Part shown: positions 47,819 to 56,757 of the stretch, in pieces
Layout of the letters: each line of letters opens with the position of its first letter
Numbering within the stretch: position 1 is the first letter of the stretch
Assembly (NCBI GenBank): GCA_003978765.1
Contig: QNYO01000007.1
Location: forward strand, 1-64,000
Direction: 5' to 3'
Length of the DNA: 64,000 nucleotides
Source of the DNA: Hydrogenimonas sp.
Lineage (GTDB): Bacteria > Campylobacterota > Campylobacteria > Campylobacterales > Hydrogenimonadaceae
The notes under the pieces: generated by a model
Databases searched by the model: none
Seen by the model: only the letters and a program-made list of their open reading frames with translations
What the model was told of the DNA's origin: nothing
Translations under genes and position numbers: made by a program

Positions 47819-48145
47819 ATGGCAATCACTCCACTTGGTGGCATTATCTATGTCAATCAGAATATGCATGTCGCAGCATCCACACAAAATATGCAGTTTA
47901 ACCGTTACGATGTTCAAAATGCTGCAGCACAGGCGATGGTCAATGAGAAGCAGAAGATTGTTGACGAAGTGCGTCCACCCGAAGAGTTGCATCAGATCGA
48001 TCCAGAACGGGAACACACACGTCAAGAGGCTGATGAACAGAAGAAGCGATCTAAAAAGAGTGATGCCACGACCAAAAAAATGGAAGAAGAGAGTGGCATT
48101 ACACACGACGATGATGGCACCACTCATCTCGATATTCATGTTTAA
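47819..48145 (+). CDS. Conserved-looking hypothetical protein
   Basis: I do not recognise this 108-residue protein. The first 45 residues are mildly hydrophobic and Asn/Gln-rich (MAITPLGGIIYVNQNMH). The rest is extremely charged and probably disordered (HTRQEADEQKKRSKKSDATTKKMEEE). AAAGGA lies upstream, and it follows the NFACT gene by five bases, so it is likely co-transcribed. No signal peptide. Confidence 0.7.
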   Translation: MAITPLGGIIYVNQNMHVAASTQNMQFNRYDVQNAAAQAMVNEKQKIVDEVRPPEELHQIDPEREHTRQEADEQKKRSKKSDATTKKMEEESGITHDDDGTTHLDIHV

Positions 48146-48157
48146 CCTTTTATCCGA

Positions 48158-48174
48158 TATACTCTAATTAGAGT
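48158..48174. promoter_or_regulatory. 14-bp perfect palindrome overlapping a -10 box before cdsA
   Basis: ACTCTAATTAGAGT (48161-48174) is fully symmetric and overlaps TATACT (48158-48163), 40 bases before the cdsA ATG. It could be an operator for a dimeric repressor or merely a weak terminator of the preceding gene. Confidence 0.4.
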
Positions 48175-48203
48175 TTATTTTGGGTTTCATAAAAGGTTGT
48201 TGC

Positions 48204-48971
48204 ATGTCTCTGTTCTCATTTATTTCTCAAAATCGCGCCCGATTTATTACAGGTGCTATTCTTATTGCGATTGTTGTCTCCATTGGTTTGATTGACAACT
48301 TCTTTTTAATGTGGCTCTTTCTCGGTATTGTCTATCTCTTCTCATTCTATGAAGCGATGCGCCTCTTTCATATCGAGACAAACAACCAAATGTACACCTA
48401 TGCTGTCGTCATTTGGCTCTTAGCACTCATCTACCCCAATGCTGATGATCTCTTCTTTGTGGTGGCTGTCATCTTTGCCTCACTGCTTGCCTATACTCGT
48501 GACTTTAATACAAAACTTTTTCTCCCTTTTCTCTATCCGACAGCCTCCTTTCTCTTTTTGCTTGCACTCTACCACGACTTTGGTGTCAATGCGCTCTTTT
48601 GGTTACTCGTTGTCGTCGCATTAACCGATATTGGTGCCTACTTTACTGGCAAAATGATCGGCAAACGCCCTTTCTGTCCCACCTCACCCAATAAAACGAT
48701 CGAAGGGGTTGTTGGCGGTGTCTTGGTCGCAACCTTTGCAGGCTTCTTTAGCGGTAGTACACTGGTCGATTGGCCTCAAGCACTGGTCATCTCACTCGGT
48801 GTCTCTATCGCATCGGTTTTTGGTGATCTTTTTGAAAGCTACCTCAAGCGTGAAGCGGGTGTCAAGGATAGTGGTAACATTCTGCCAGGTCACGGCGGTG
48901 CACTCGATCGTGTCGATGGCTACCTCTTTGGTGGTATCGTGATGGTTCTTCTACTTAGGGGGCTTGTCTAA
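48204..48971 (+). CDS. cdsA: Phosphatidate cytidylyltransferase
   Basis: Makes CDP-diacylglycerol for phospholipids. The 255 residues (ATG at 48204, eight bases after AAAGG; the track starts at a TTG eight codons earlier) hold about seven helices and the full CDS signature SYLKREAGVKDSGNILPGHGG followed by ALDRVDG. Directly followed by dxr. Confidence 0.95.
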   Translation: MSLFSFISQNRARFITGAILIAIVVSIGLIDNFFLMWLFLGIVYLFSFYEAMRLFHIETNNQMYTYAVVIWLLALIYPNADDLFFVVAVIFASLLAYTRDFNTKLFLPFLYPTASFLFLLALYHDFGVNALFWLLVVVALTDIGAYFTGKMIGKRPFCPTSPNKTIEGVVGGVLVATFAGFFSGSTLVDWPQALVISLGVSIASVFGDLFESYLKREAGVKDSGNILPGHGGALDRVDGYLFGGIVMVLLLRGLV

Positions 48972-50042
48972 GTGGTACTGTTAGGTTCTACAGGTTCCAT
49001 CGGTGTTAATACATTGGCGGTGGCTGAACGCTTTAATATTCGTGTGGAAGCACTTGTAGCAGGTCACAATATTGCTCGCTTAAAGGAGCAGATTCTTAAG
49101 TTTCAACCCTGTTTTGTCTGTGTTGCGACCAAAGCATTGGCCGAACAGATCGACCATCCCCGTGTCTTTTGGGGTGAAGAGGGGATTTTAGAAGTCATTC
49201 GTCGCAGCAGTTCATCAATTGTTGTCAATGCGTTGGTCGGTTTTTTAGGGCTACGCCCCACGATTGAAGCGATCAAAGAGGGGAAAACTGTCGCCCTCGC
49301 CAATAAAGAGTCACTGGTTGCGGCAGGTGCTTTTATCGATGCCAAATATCTCCGCCCCATCGATAGTGAACACTTTGGTCTTTGGTACCTTCTTAATGGT
49401 CGCAAACCCAAAAAGATGGTGATTACTGCCAGTGGTGGTGCCTTCCGAGACTGGCCCATCGAAAACATTCCCCATGCAACGCCCCAAGATGCCCTCAAAC
49501 ACCCCAACTGGAGTATGGGGGCTAAAATTACGATCGATAGTGCTACGATGACCAATAAGCTCTTTGAACTCCTTGAAGCCTATTGGCTCTACGGCTGTCG
49601 TGATGTTGATGCCATTATTGAACCCAAATCGGTCATCCATGCCTTTATCGAGTTTGCCGATGGTGCCACAACCACCCAGTTAGCCCATCCCGATATGAAA
49701 CTCCCCATCGCTTATGCACTGATGCAGGAGGTCAATGTTCCTATCCTTGACTCGGTGGATCTTCTCAAAGTCGGTTCCTTAGAGTTTCGTCAAATTACCA
49801 CCGAACGCTATCCTATTTGGAGTATTAAAGAGGATCTCCTTCAAAACCCCAAACGGGGCGTAGTGGTTAATGCCGCCAATGAAGTGGCAATTACAAAGTT
49901 TATGAATGGAGAGATTCCATTTGGTGCGTTATCTCAACTCACAATCAAAGCCTATGAACACTTTAGCGATGTCGATCCTCAAAGTATTGATGATGTCTTT
50001 GAGATTGACTGTGAAATAAGGAGATGGTGTGAAACCCAATAA
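48972..50042 (+). CDS. dxr: 1-deoxy-D-xylulose 5-phosphate reductoisomerase
   Basis: Second step of the MEP isoprenoid pathway. The 356 residues begin VVLLGSTGSIGVNTL (NADPH loop) and include LANKESLVAAGAFI, the metal site PIDSEHFG and MTNKLFELLEAYWLYG. GTG start directly after the cdsA stop, a common cdsA-dxr arrangement. It overlaps the next gene by 14 bases. Confidence 0.97.
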   Translation: MVLLGSTGSIGVNTLAVAERFNIRVEALVAGHNIARLKEQILKFQPCFVCVATKALAEQIDHPRVFWGEEGILEVIRRSSSSIVVNALVGFLGLRPTIEAIKEGKTVALANKESLVAAGAFIDAKYLRPIDSEHFGLWYLLNGRKPKKMVITASGGAFRDWPIENIPHATPQDALKHPNWSMGAKITIDSATMTNKLFELLEAYWLYGCRDVDAIIEPKSVIHAFIEFADGATTTQLAHPDMKLPIAYALMQEVNVPILDSVDLLKVGSLEFRQITTERYPIWSIKEDLLQNPKRGVVVNAANEVAITKFMNGEIPFGALSQLTIKAYEHFSDVDPQSIDDVFEIDCEIRRWCETQ

Positions 50043-50601
50043 GACCCTTCTACTCCACGGCTGGGGTGGTAGTGATGCCCCCCATTGGCAAGCATGGCTG
50101 GCTGGTGAATTGGCCAAACATTATGGTACTGTCAGCTTTCCACTGATTCAGCACCCCCACTTTCCACATCTGAACCGCTGGAAAAAGGAGGTCAAAGCAC
50201 ACCTTAACGATTTCAAACCGCATACCGTCATTTGCCACTCACTTGCCAATACCCTTTGGTTCCATCTTTGTCATGAAGGGGAGATTGAGCCTGTTGAAAA
50301 GTTAATCCTTGTCGCACCACCAAGACTCAATTGCGATATTGAAACCATCAAGAGTTTCTTCCCTGTCCAACCCCCTCAAAATCTCTTTGCCAAAAGTGCC
50401 ATGCTGGTGGTCTCAACCAATGACCCCTATATGAGTATGGATGAGGCATGGGATCTGCAAGAAACACTTGGTATTCCAATGAAAGTAATTGAGAATGCTG
50501 GTCATATCAATGCCGATAGTGGCTATGGTGAGTGGCCATGGATCTGGCAATATCTTATGAGCAATGAGATCTGTCCAACTGGAGGAGCCAAAGAGTCATG
50601 A
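50029..50601 (+). CDS. RBBP9/YdeN-type alpha/beta hydrolase
   Basis: A 190-residue serine hydrolase. Strand 1 reads TLLLHGWGGSDAPHWQAWL, the nucleophile elbow is CHSLANT (Cys in place of the usual Gly), the acid is in STNDPYMSM and the histidine in ENAGHINADSGYGEWP. These match the RBBP9/YdeN family. Substrate unknown. GTG start within the end of dxr and four-base overlap with tsaD. Confidence 0.88.
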   Translation: MKPNKTLLLHGWGGSDAPHWQAWLAGELAKHYGTVSFPLIQHPHFPHLNRWKKEVKAHLNDFKPHTVICHSLANTLWFHLCHEGEIEPVEKLILVAPPRLNCDIETIKSFFPVQPPQNLFAKSAMLVVSTNDPYMSMDEAWDLQETLGIPMKVIENAGHINADSGYGEWPWIWQYLMSNEICPTGGAKES

Positions 50602-51590
50602 TTTTAAGCATTGAAAGCAGTTGTGACGACAGTTCTATTGCGATTACGGAGATTGCGACCAAAAAGCTCCTCTTTCACCGTAAAATTTCACAAGAGCGTG
50701 AACATGCCAAATATGGTGGTGTTGTCCCAGAGCTTGCCAGCCGACTCCATGCGGTTGATTTGCCAAAACTTTTAGAAGAGGCCAAACCCTATCTTAATGA
50801 TCTCAAAGCTGTAGCTGTTACCAACGCTCCAGGTTTGTCAGTGACCCTTCTTGAAGGGGTGGCAATGGCACAAGCTCTGAGTATTGCCAAAGGGTTACCA
50901 CTCATCCCGATTCATCACCTCAAAGCCCACATCTATTCTCTCTTTATTGAAAAAGAGGTGATCTTTCCAATGGTGGTCTTACTCATCTCTGGTGGTCATA
51001 CCATGGTTTTGGATGTCAAAGGGTATGATGATATTACAATCATAGCCTCAACAATGGATGATAGCTTTGGAGAGAGTTTTGATAAGGTTGCCAAGATGAT
51101 GGGGCTTGGTTACCCTGGTGGTCCTATTGTTGAACAGTTGGCAAAAAAGGGTGACCCTGAAAAATTTCCGATGCCGATCCCTTTGCAACACTCCTCTAAA
51201 ATCGCCTTTAGCTACTCTGGGATTAAAAATGCTGTCCGACTCCTTGTCGAAGCCAATCAACCCCTTGATGAACAGACCCAAGCCGATATTGCTGCTTCAT
51301 TTCAAAAAGCAGCCATTGCCCATCTGTTACAAAAGAGTAAAAAGATCTTTTCACATTTAAGACCAAAAGATTTTGCCATTGTTGGTGGGGCGAGTGCCAA
51401 TATGGCTGTACGTGAAGCTTTTTCCCATCTTTGTACCCAATTTGATTGCCGACTTCACCTTGCTGATTTGAGCTATTGTGCCGATAATGCGGCGATGGTT
51501 GGACGATGTGCAATCGATGCCTACCACCTCAAACATTTTACTGACCCATTAACGATTGAAGTTACACCACGTACGGAAAACTTTTTCTAA
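50598..51590 (+). CDS. tsaD: tRNA N6-threonylcarbamoyladenosine transferase
   Basis: Transfers the threonylcarbamoyl group to A37 of ANN-decoding tRNAs. The 330 residues of the ASKHA fold show SIESSCDDSSIA, the metal-binding HHLKAHIYS, LLISGGHTM and GGASANMAVREAF. Fourth gene of the cdsA-dxr-hydrolase-tsaD run. Confidence 0.97.
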   Translation: MILSIESSCDDSSIAITEIATKKLLFHRKISQEREHAKYGGVVPELASRLHAVDLPKLLEEAKPYLNDLKAVAVTNAPGLSVTLLEGVAMAQALSIAKGLPLIPIHHLKAHIYSLFIEKEVIFPMVVLLISGGHTMVLDVKGYDDITIIASTMDDSFGESFDKVAKMMGLGYPGGPIVEQLAKKGDPEKFPMPIPLQHSSKIAFSYSGIKNAVRLLVEANQPLDEQTQADIAASFQKAAIAHLLQKSKKIFSHLRPKDFAIVGGASANMAVREAFSHLCTQFDCRLHLADLSYCADNAAMVGRCAIDAYHLKHFTDPLTIEVTPRTENFF

Positions 51591-51658
51591 TGGATAAAAG
51601 TTTATAGAAATCTTAAAACTAAGTTTTTTTAATTAAGAGTCTTTTTATCCTATTCGTG

Positions 51659-51692
51659 TACAATTACATTAATCGCATGCAAATGCGAATTA
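51659..51692 (+). promoter_or_regulatory. Promoter and leader hairpin of tpx
   Basis: Extended -10 GTGTACAAT (box 51659-51664) is followed by TTAATCGCAT-GCAA-ATGCGAATTAA, a hairpin at the very 5' end of the message. Such 5' hairpins often stabilise abundant mRNAs. A strong AAAGGA ribosome-binding site follows nearer the ATG. Confidence 0.55.
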
Positions 51693-51730
51693 AAAATGTT
51701 AATCAAAACATCAATAAAAAGGAATAACCT

Positions 51731-52249
51731 ATGGCAACAACTAAGCTCAAAGGTAATGAAGTCAAATTGGCTGGTAACGAAGTCAATGTTGGAGATAAAG
51801 CTCCAGAAGTCACTGTTGTAAATGCAGAAGGTCTTGCTGACAAAAAAGTTGGTGGTGCACAAGATAAAGTTCAACTTCTTGTTGTTGTTCCATCTCTTGA
51901 CACTCCAGTTTGTGCAGCTGAAACTCGCAAATTCAACGAAGAAGCTGCTAAAATCGAAGGTGTTGATACAACTGTTATCTCTATGGACCTTCCATTCGCA
52001 GCTGGTCGCTTCTGTACTGCAGAAGGTATCGAAAACTTGACTGTTGCTTCTGACTTCCGCAACAAAGATTTTGCAAACGCTTACGGCGTTCTTATCGCTG
52101 ATGGTCCACTTGCAGGTGTTACTGCTCGTGCAATCTTCGTTGTTGACAAAGAGGGAACAATCGTTTATAAACAACTCGTTCCTGAAATTACTGAAGAGCC
52201 TGATTACGCAGACGCTCTTGAAGCTGCAAAAGCTGCTGCAAGCAAGTAA
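51731..52249 (+). CDS. tpx: Thiol peroxidase (atypical 2-Cys peroxiredoxin)
   Basis: A 172-residue peroxidase with the peroxidatic cysteine in PSLDTPVCAAETR and the resolving cysteine in AGRFCTAEGIENL, 35-odd residues later, as in Tpx. Its codon choice is more biased than the neighbours (GTT, GCT, GAA), which suggests high expression. Own promoter and terminator. Confidence 0.97.
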   Translation: MATTKLKGNEVKLAGNEVNVGDKAPEVTVVNAEGLADKKVGGAQDKVQLLVVVPSLDTPVCAAETRKFNEEAAKIEGVDTTVISMDLPFAAGRFCTAEGIENLTVASDFRNKDFANAYGVLIADGPLAGVTARAIFVVDKEGTIVYKQLVPEITEEPDYADALEAAKAAASK

Positions 52250-52284
52250 GCTTTTCTGTTATAGCTGCTACATTTGGGGGAATC

Positions 52285-52314
52285 AAGGGAGAGCTTTCGG
52301 GTTCTCCCTTTTTT
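52285..52314 (+). terminator. Intrinsic terminator of tpx
   Basis: AAGGGAGA and TCTCCCTT pair around GCTTTCGGGT and are followed by TTTT. A classic rho-independent terminator. Confidence 0.85.
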
Positions 52315-52433
52315 CGTGTCAATTTTTTCTCTACCAGCCCTACTTTGAGCATATAGTGTGTCATAAACCTTCAAAAAAAATTTTATTCAATCCAATCTAT
52401 ACATCTCCTCCTGAAACAGGAGGAACACGGTGG

Positions 52434-53039
52434 TTAAATATCAGCTTTCTCTTCGCGATCTTCTGGATCGAGATACTCGATATTTGGAATTAAGAATGCA
52501 ATAATGACAAGTGCAACGCCATAAATAAGTACCACAAGTGATTCATGCCCTTCAAAGAGTTTAGGAAGTGTTAATTTTCCAAAATCTGGTCCCATCAGTG
52601 GCTTTAACCATGGATAAGCCCATGTAAAGAAGAGTCCACCCATGATGCCACCAATCGCACCAACAAGAACATCGATACGCCCCTCTGCTACAGAGATTGG
52701 TCCTGTACCTGGACACTTTCCAAAGATTGCCATCGCAATTCCAAATAGAATACCACCTACAACCAAACCACCAAGCATAATCGGTTTAATATGGTAGTGT
52801 GCCCACCCCATCTCATTCATAAAGTAGAGTCCAATACTTGCTAACCCTATCGCTAAAAAGAGCATTTTAGGCACGGTCATATCTTCAAGCATCGCAAATC
52901 CAGCAATCTTTTCAAACTTATCGACCCGTGCATACTGGATAATAGCACCAAATACAAACCCGATAAAGAGCACCATCCAAACCGAACCATGCCCCTCATT
53001 GGCAACAATCTCAAACATATGCATAAAACGTTCAAACAT
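52434..53039 (-). CDS. YeeE/YedE (DUF395) sulfur transporter, second half-subunit
   Basis: A 201-residue membrane protein with about five helices and the conserved cysteine segment GKCPGTGPISVAEGR. YeeE/YedE proteins import thiosulfate-like sulfur compounds, using cysteines along the path. Here the transporter is split into two small genes, this one and that at 53042, which probably form one pore. Three-base gap between them. It fits sulfur oxidiser or sulfur assimilation physiology. Confidence 0.85.
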   Translation of the reverse strand: MFERFMHMFEIVANEGHGSVWMVLFIGFVFGAIIQYARVDKFEKIAGFAMLEDMTVPKMLFLAIGLASIGLYFMNEMGWAHYHIKPIMLGGLVVGGILFGIAMAIFGKCPGTGPISVAEGRIDVLVGAIGGIMGGLFFTWAYPWLKPLMGPDFGKLTLPKLFEGHESLVVLIYGVALVIIAFLIPNIEYLDPEDREEKADI

Positions 53040-53041
53040 CT

Positions 53042-53548
53042 CTACTCTCCCTTACGTTTATAAAAGAGTCGCCCGGTAATCACCACCGTTGCCATGACAA
53101 TACCACCAAAGATAAGACCACTCACAGCAATTTGACTCGCTCCAGAGAGAAAGTGACCACTGGTACATCCACCTGCCAAACGGGCACCAATAATCATGAT
53201 AAAACCTGCAATAAAGCTCCAAACCAACCGTGAGACAACAGAGTTGTTTTTGCGCTCTTTCCAAAGTGTCGGCACAACACTCAAACGGAATGTTTTGGTC
53301 ACAAAGAGCGACATAAAAAGCCCGCCCAAAAAGGCACCAATCAACATCACCCCTTCCCATGCCCCTGCTTTTTCGATTTCAGCAACATACTCATACTCTG
53401 CTGGATCCAGACCAAAAATGATACTTGCAAAGTATGGGACATAGGTTGAAGCCCCTATTGGACGATCCGCACCCCATATCGAAAAAGTAAAAAGGATCAA
53501 GAGTGCCATCAAGATACCACCTGTTAACCAGGAAATTTTTCTTGGCAT
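53042..53548 (-). CDS. YeeE/YedE (DUF395) sulfur transporter, first half-subunit
   Basis: A 168-residue membrane protein with four or five helices and the cysteine segment ARLAGGCTSGHFLSGASQ, matching the first repeat of YeeE/YedE proteins. First gene of the two-gene unit, with AGAAGGA before the ATG. Substrate inferred, not proven. Confidence 0.85.
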   Translation of the reverse strand: MPRKISWLTGGILMALLILFTFSIWGADRPIGASTYVPYFASIIFGLDPAEYEYVAEIEKAGAWEGVMLIGAFLGGLFMSLFVTKTFRLSVVPTLWKERKNNSVVSRLVWSFIAGFIMIIGARLAGGCTSGHFLSGASQIAVSGLIFGGIVMATVVITGRLFYKRKGE

Positions 53549-53618
53549 AAGCTATCCTTCTGATAAAAATTTCAAGAAATTATATAAAAAATTAGTAGGA
53601 TTTATGAAATCAGTAGAT

Positions 53619-54407
53619 TTAATGAGAATTATGAATTATTTTGAGTTCAAGCTCCAACTTGATACCAAATATCGAAGAGACCCGTGTTTGTGCCAATGTA
53701 ATCAGTGCCATGGCATCCTCAAAGCGACCACCACCAAGATTGACAAGAAAGTTGGCATGCATATCACTCCAAGCCATCTGACCGATACGGTGTCCTTTCA
53801 ATCCAACCGCTTCAATCAGACGACCAGCATAATCGCCTGGTGGATTTTTAAAAGCACTACCAGCACTTGGAAGTGGTGGCTGATTCTTTCGTAACGCAAG
53901 GAGCGTTTCCGCCAATGCACGATCAAACCCCTTTTTTACGATAAAAGTTGCTTCATAGGCAATACCTGGGAGTTTGGCATAGCGATAACCGTGATCAATC
54001 TGATCTTTGGCAAATCGCCCCTTATCGGTTTGAATCTCTATAAGATGATTAAAGGTTTCGTAGGCTTTGACACCTGCATTCATCGCAAGCATTCCCCCAA
54101 GAGTACCAGGAAGCTTTGCCACATACTCAAACCCACCAATATCAAACTTTTTACAAAAGGAGAGAATCTTACCTGTCGGTGTTGCCGCACCAATAGTAAG
54201 ATAGTTACCCTCTCTCTTAATATAGTCAAAGTCACGACCAAGCATCATCAAAGGTGGCGGTGTCGGACCAACCAGCAGATTATTGGCATGACCAATCAGT
54301 GTATGGGTTTTAGGAGGTTGATCCCCTCTTTCCAAAACCATAATATCAATTTGTGGACCAACCTTGATGCTAGAAAACTTTGAAAAGTCGATGGTTCGTC
54401 TTCTCAA
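53619..54407 (-). CDS. murB: UDP-N-acetylenolpyruvoylglucosamine reductase
   Basis: FAD enzyme of peptidoglycan precursor synthesis. The 262-residue short form has IKVGPQIDIMVL, YVAKLPGTLGGMLAMNAGVKAYE and the catalytic serine region PSAGSAFKNPPGDYAGRLIE. The start is TTG overlapping the fliQ stop (TTGA). No nearby ATG would preserve the N-terminal domain, so the TTG is accepted. Confidence 0.95.
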   Translation of the reverse strand: MRRRTIDFSKFSSIKVGPQIDIMVLERGDQPPKTHTLIGHANNLLVGPTPPPLMMLGRDFDYIKREGNYLTIGAATPTGKILSFCKKFDIGGFEYVAKLPGTLGGMLAMNAGVKAYETFNHLIEIQTDKGRFAKDQIDHGYRYAKLPGIAYEATFIVKKGFDRALAETLLALRKNQPPLPSAGSAFKNPPGDYAGRLIEAVGLKGHRIGQMAWSDMHANFLVNLGGGRFEDAMALITLAQTRVSSIFGIKLELELKIIHNSH

Positions 54408-54670
54408 AAAGCAAAACCCTTGATCATATTAAAAAGGCGTGTTGTAAAGTCGATCATCGTATTCATCATCCATGGCATTGTAATAATCATCACCAGTGCT
54501 ACCACAAGAATTTTAGGAATAAAGCTGAGTGTCATCTCATTGATCTGTGTTGTTGCCTGAAAAATACTGATCGCCAAACCAGCGATGAGTCCAGCAAGGA
54601 GCATGGGTAGAGAGAGAATCAACGCTGTTTTGAGTGTTTCAACACCAAGTGCAATCAACTGTGCTTCCAT
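54404..54670 (-). CDS. fliQ: Flagellar export apparatus protein FliQ
   Basis: An 88-residue protein with two membrane helices (about 16-36 and 53-73) and the typical AGLIAGLAISIFQATTQINEMTLSFIPK. FliQ is part of the flagellar export gate. With MotE and FliJ-like genes at 8 kb it indicates a motile organism. Four-base overlap with murB, an arrangement I regard as common in Campylobacterota. Confidence 0.95.
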   Translation of the reverse strand: MEAQLIALGVETLKTALILSLPMLLAGLIAGLAISIFQATTQINEMTLSFIPKILVVALVMIITMPWMMNTMIDFTTRLFNMIKGFAF

Positions 54671-54704
54671 AATTTTAATAACCCTTACTTTAGAATCAAT
54701 CTTT

Positions 54705-55616
54705 CTAACTGTTTCTTACATCCATATACTCATGAGGAATCATAAAAGATTCCGCACGAATAGGGCACTCATAGAAGTTGTGTTCATAGCCAATTTGAAA
54801 GAGACGATCGAGTGCTTCAAGCTGAATATCACTCATCGTAATCGAAGTTTCATTGGCATAGAGATCAAGATATTTGTCAAGAGCAACAGCATCGATACGG
54901 ACGAGATTGCGTTCAAGAAGCATTTTGGCCAAAAGCCCTCGGTGAGTATGGGCCACATCAACCGCTTGAATCAACGCTTTTTCAATGGCAATCGCACGTG
55001 ATAGCGGAATCGATCGGCGCAGTGCCATCCCCCCAAGTGGCAAGGGCAATGTTTTACCGGCAAGCTCTTGCCAAATATCCCAAATTTCAGACTCAACCTC
55101 TAAACGCTCATCAAAATCGAGAATACTCTCATGAATCAGTACTCCAGCATCGACCTCACCGTCTAACACCGCTTTCTCAATATCGAGAAAGTTTTTATAC
55201 ACAATACGTGCTTCAGGGTAAGCGATACGAAAGAGCATTGCATTGGTTGTATGACGACCGCTCAGTGCCACTTTAAAGTTGCGGCGCAATCGTTTCCCTT
55301 TGAGTTTAATCAACTTAGGACCATACCCCTCACCAAAACTGACAGCAGTACGCAAAAGTGCAAAATCATCACGAATCTTTGGATAGAGTGCAAAACTGAT
55401 CGCTGTCACATCATAGGTACCAGCAATCGCCCCTTCATTTAAGGTCTCAATATCGAGTGCAATATTCTTAAATGGTGCAGGTGTAGAGATCCAACCAAAT
55501 TTGATGGCATAATACATAAATATATCATCAGCATCGGGGGAGTGGGCAATAGTAATGGAAGATGGAGGATGGATAGTTGATGATAAATTCTTATCTTGTG
55601 ATATGACATGACTCAC
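54705..55616 (-). CDS. mqnD: 1,4-dihydroxy-6-naphthoate synthase (futalosine pathway)
   Basis: MqnD converts cyclic dehypoxanthinyl futalosine to dihydroxynaphthoate for menaquinone. The 303 residues contain IAHSPDADDIFMYYAIKFGW, then LNEGAIAGTYDVTAISF, RHTTNAML and LPLGGMALRR. The N-terminus carries about 20 extra residues (Ser/Pro-rich) before the usual start; a later in-frame start could apply. Divergent from recA. Confidence 0.93.
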   Translation of the reverse strand: MSHVISQDKNLSSTIHPPSSITIAHSPDADDIFMYYAIKFGWISTPAPFKNIALDIETLNEGAIAGTYDVTAISFALYPKIRDDFALLRTAVSFGEGYGPKLIKLKGKRLRRNFKVALSGRHTTNAMLFRIAYPEARIVYKNFLDIEKAVLDGEVDAGVLIHESILDFDERLEVESEIWDIWQELAGKTLPLPLGGMALRRSIPLSRAIAIEKALIQAVDVAHTHRGLLAKMLLERNLVRIDAVALDKYLDLYANETSITMSDIQLEALDRLFQIGYEHNFYECPIRAESFMIPHEYMDVRNS

Positions 55617-55664
55617 GATGGATCACCCACTTTCTTTTTTTGGTTGATTTTATCGAAATAGTGT

Positions 55665-55670
55665 TAAAAT
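55665..55670 (+). promoter_or_regulatory. -10 box for recA
   Basis: TAAAAT in GTGTTAAAAT, 32 bases before the recA start. No LexA-type palindrome is visible in the 86-base gap. Confidence 0.4.
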
Positions 55671-55702
55671 ATCTCTAATTTCAAAATTGACGTGAGGTAC
55701 CT

Positions 55703-56752
55703 ATGGAGATCGATCCGAATAAACAGAAGGCACTGGATGTCGCGATCAAGCAGATCGATAAGGCATTCGGTAAGGGAGCACTGGTTCGCCTCGGGGACAA
55801 AGAGATTGAGCCCATTGAAGCGATTAGTACCGGTTCTTTGGGTCTCGATATGGCACTCGGTATCGGTGGTGTACCGCGTGGGCGTATTATCGAAATCTAT
55901 GGACCAGAGAGTTCAGGTAAAACAACACTGGCACTACAGATCATCTCAGAAGCACAAAAAGATGGTAGTATCTGCGCCTTTATCGATGCAGAGCATGCTC
56001 TTGATGTTCGTTATGCAAAGAATCTTGGAGTCGATGTCGAAAATCTGCTGGTCAGCCAACCCGACTTTGGTGAACAAGCACTCGATATTGTCGAAACCAT
56101 CGCACGAAGTGGTGCTGTTGATGTGATTGTTGTTGACTCCGTAGCTGCACTCACCCCCAAAGCAGAGATTGAGGGGGATATGGGTGATACGCATGTCGGA
56201 CTACAAGCACGTCTCATGAGCCAAGCCCTCCGTAAACTGACCGGTATTCTTCATAAGATGGAGACTACTGTTATCTTCATCAACCAGATTCGTATGAAGA
56301 TTGGCACCATGGGATATGGTACTCCTGAAACAACCACAGGGGGTAATGCACTCAAATTCTATGCATCGGTTCGTATCGATGTACGCCGTATTGCCACACT
56401 CAAACAGGGTGAAAACCAGATCGGAAACCGTGTCAAAGCCAAAGTCGTCAAAAATAAGGTAGCCCCACCTTTTAGAATCGCTGAATTTGACATTATGTTT
56501 GGTGAAGGTATCAGTAAAGAGGGTGAAATTATCGACTACGGTGTTAAACTTGACATTATCGATAAAAGCGGTGCCTGGTTTAGTTATAAAGAGACCAAAC
56601 TGGGTCAAGGGCGTGAAAATGCCAAACAGACACTCAAAGATAATCCAGAGCTTGCAGCACAGATCGAAGAGGAGATTAAGCAAGCCCTTGGTATCGGAAG
56701 CACGATGCTTGAGATGAGTGAAGAAGAGATTAAATTAGCAGGAGAGGAGTAA
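55703..56752 (+). CDS. recA: Recombinase RecA
   Basis: 349 residues with Walker [14 protein letters not shown], the L1/L2 DNA-binding region ([40 protein letters not shown]) and the acidic C-terminal tail. It is followed five bases later by eno. Confidence 0.98.
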   Translation: MEIDPNKQKALDVAIKQIDKAFGKGALVRLGDKEIEPIEAISTGSLGLDMALGIGGVPRGRIIEIYGPESSGKTTLALQIISEAQKDGSICAFIDAEHALDVRYAKNLGVDVENLLVSQPDFGEQALDIVETIARSGAVDVIVVDSVAALTPKAEIEGDMGDTHVGLQARLMSQALRKLTGILHKMETTVIFINQIRMKIGTMGYGTPETTTGGNALKFYASVRIDVRRIATLKQGENQIGNRVKAKVVKNKVAPPFRIAEFDIMFGEGISKEGEIIDYGVKLDIIDKSGAWFSYKETKLGQGRENAKQTLKDNPELAAQIEEEIKQALGIGSTMLEMSEEEIKLAGEE

Positions 56753-56757
56753 TAATT

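Noticed and set aside
52407-52425. TCCTCCTG-AAA-CAGGAGGA hairpin as terminator of the YeeE/YedE unit
   Set aside because: The stem is good but no T run follows on the minus strand; left out as a called terminator.
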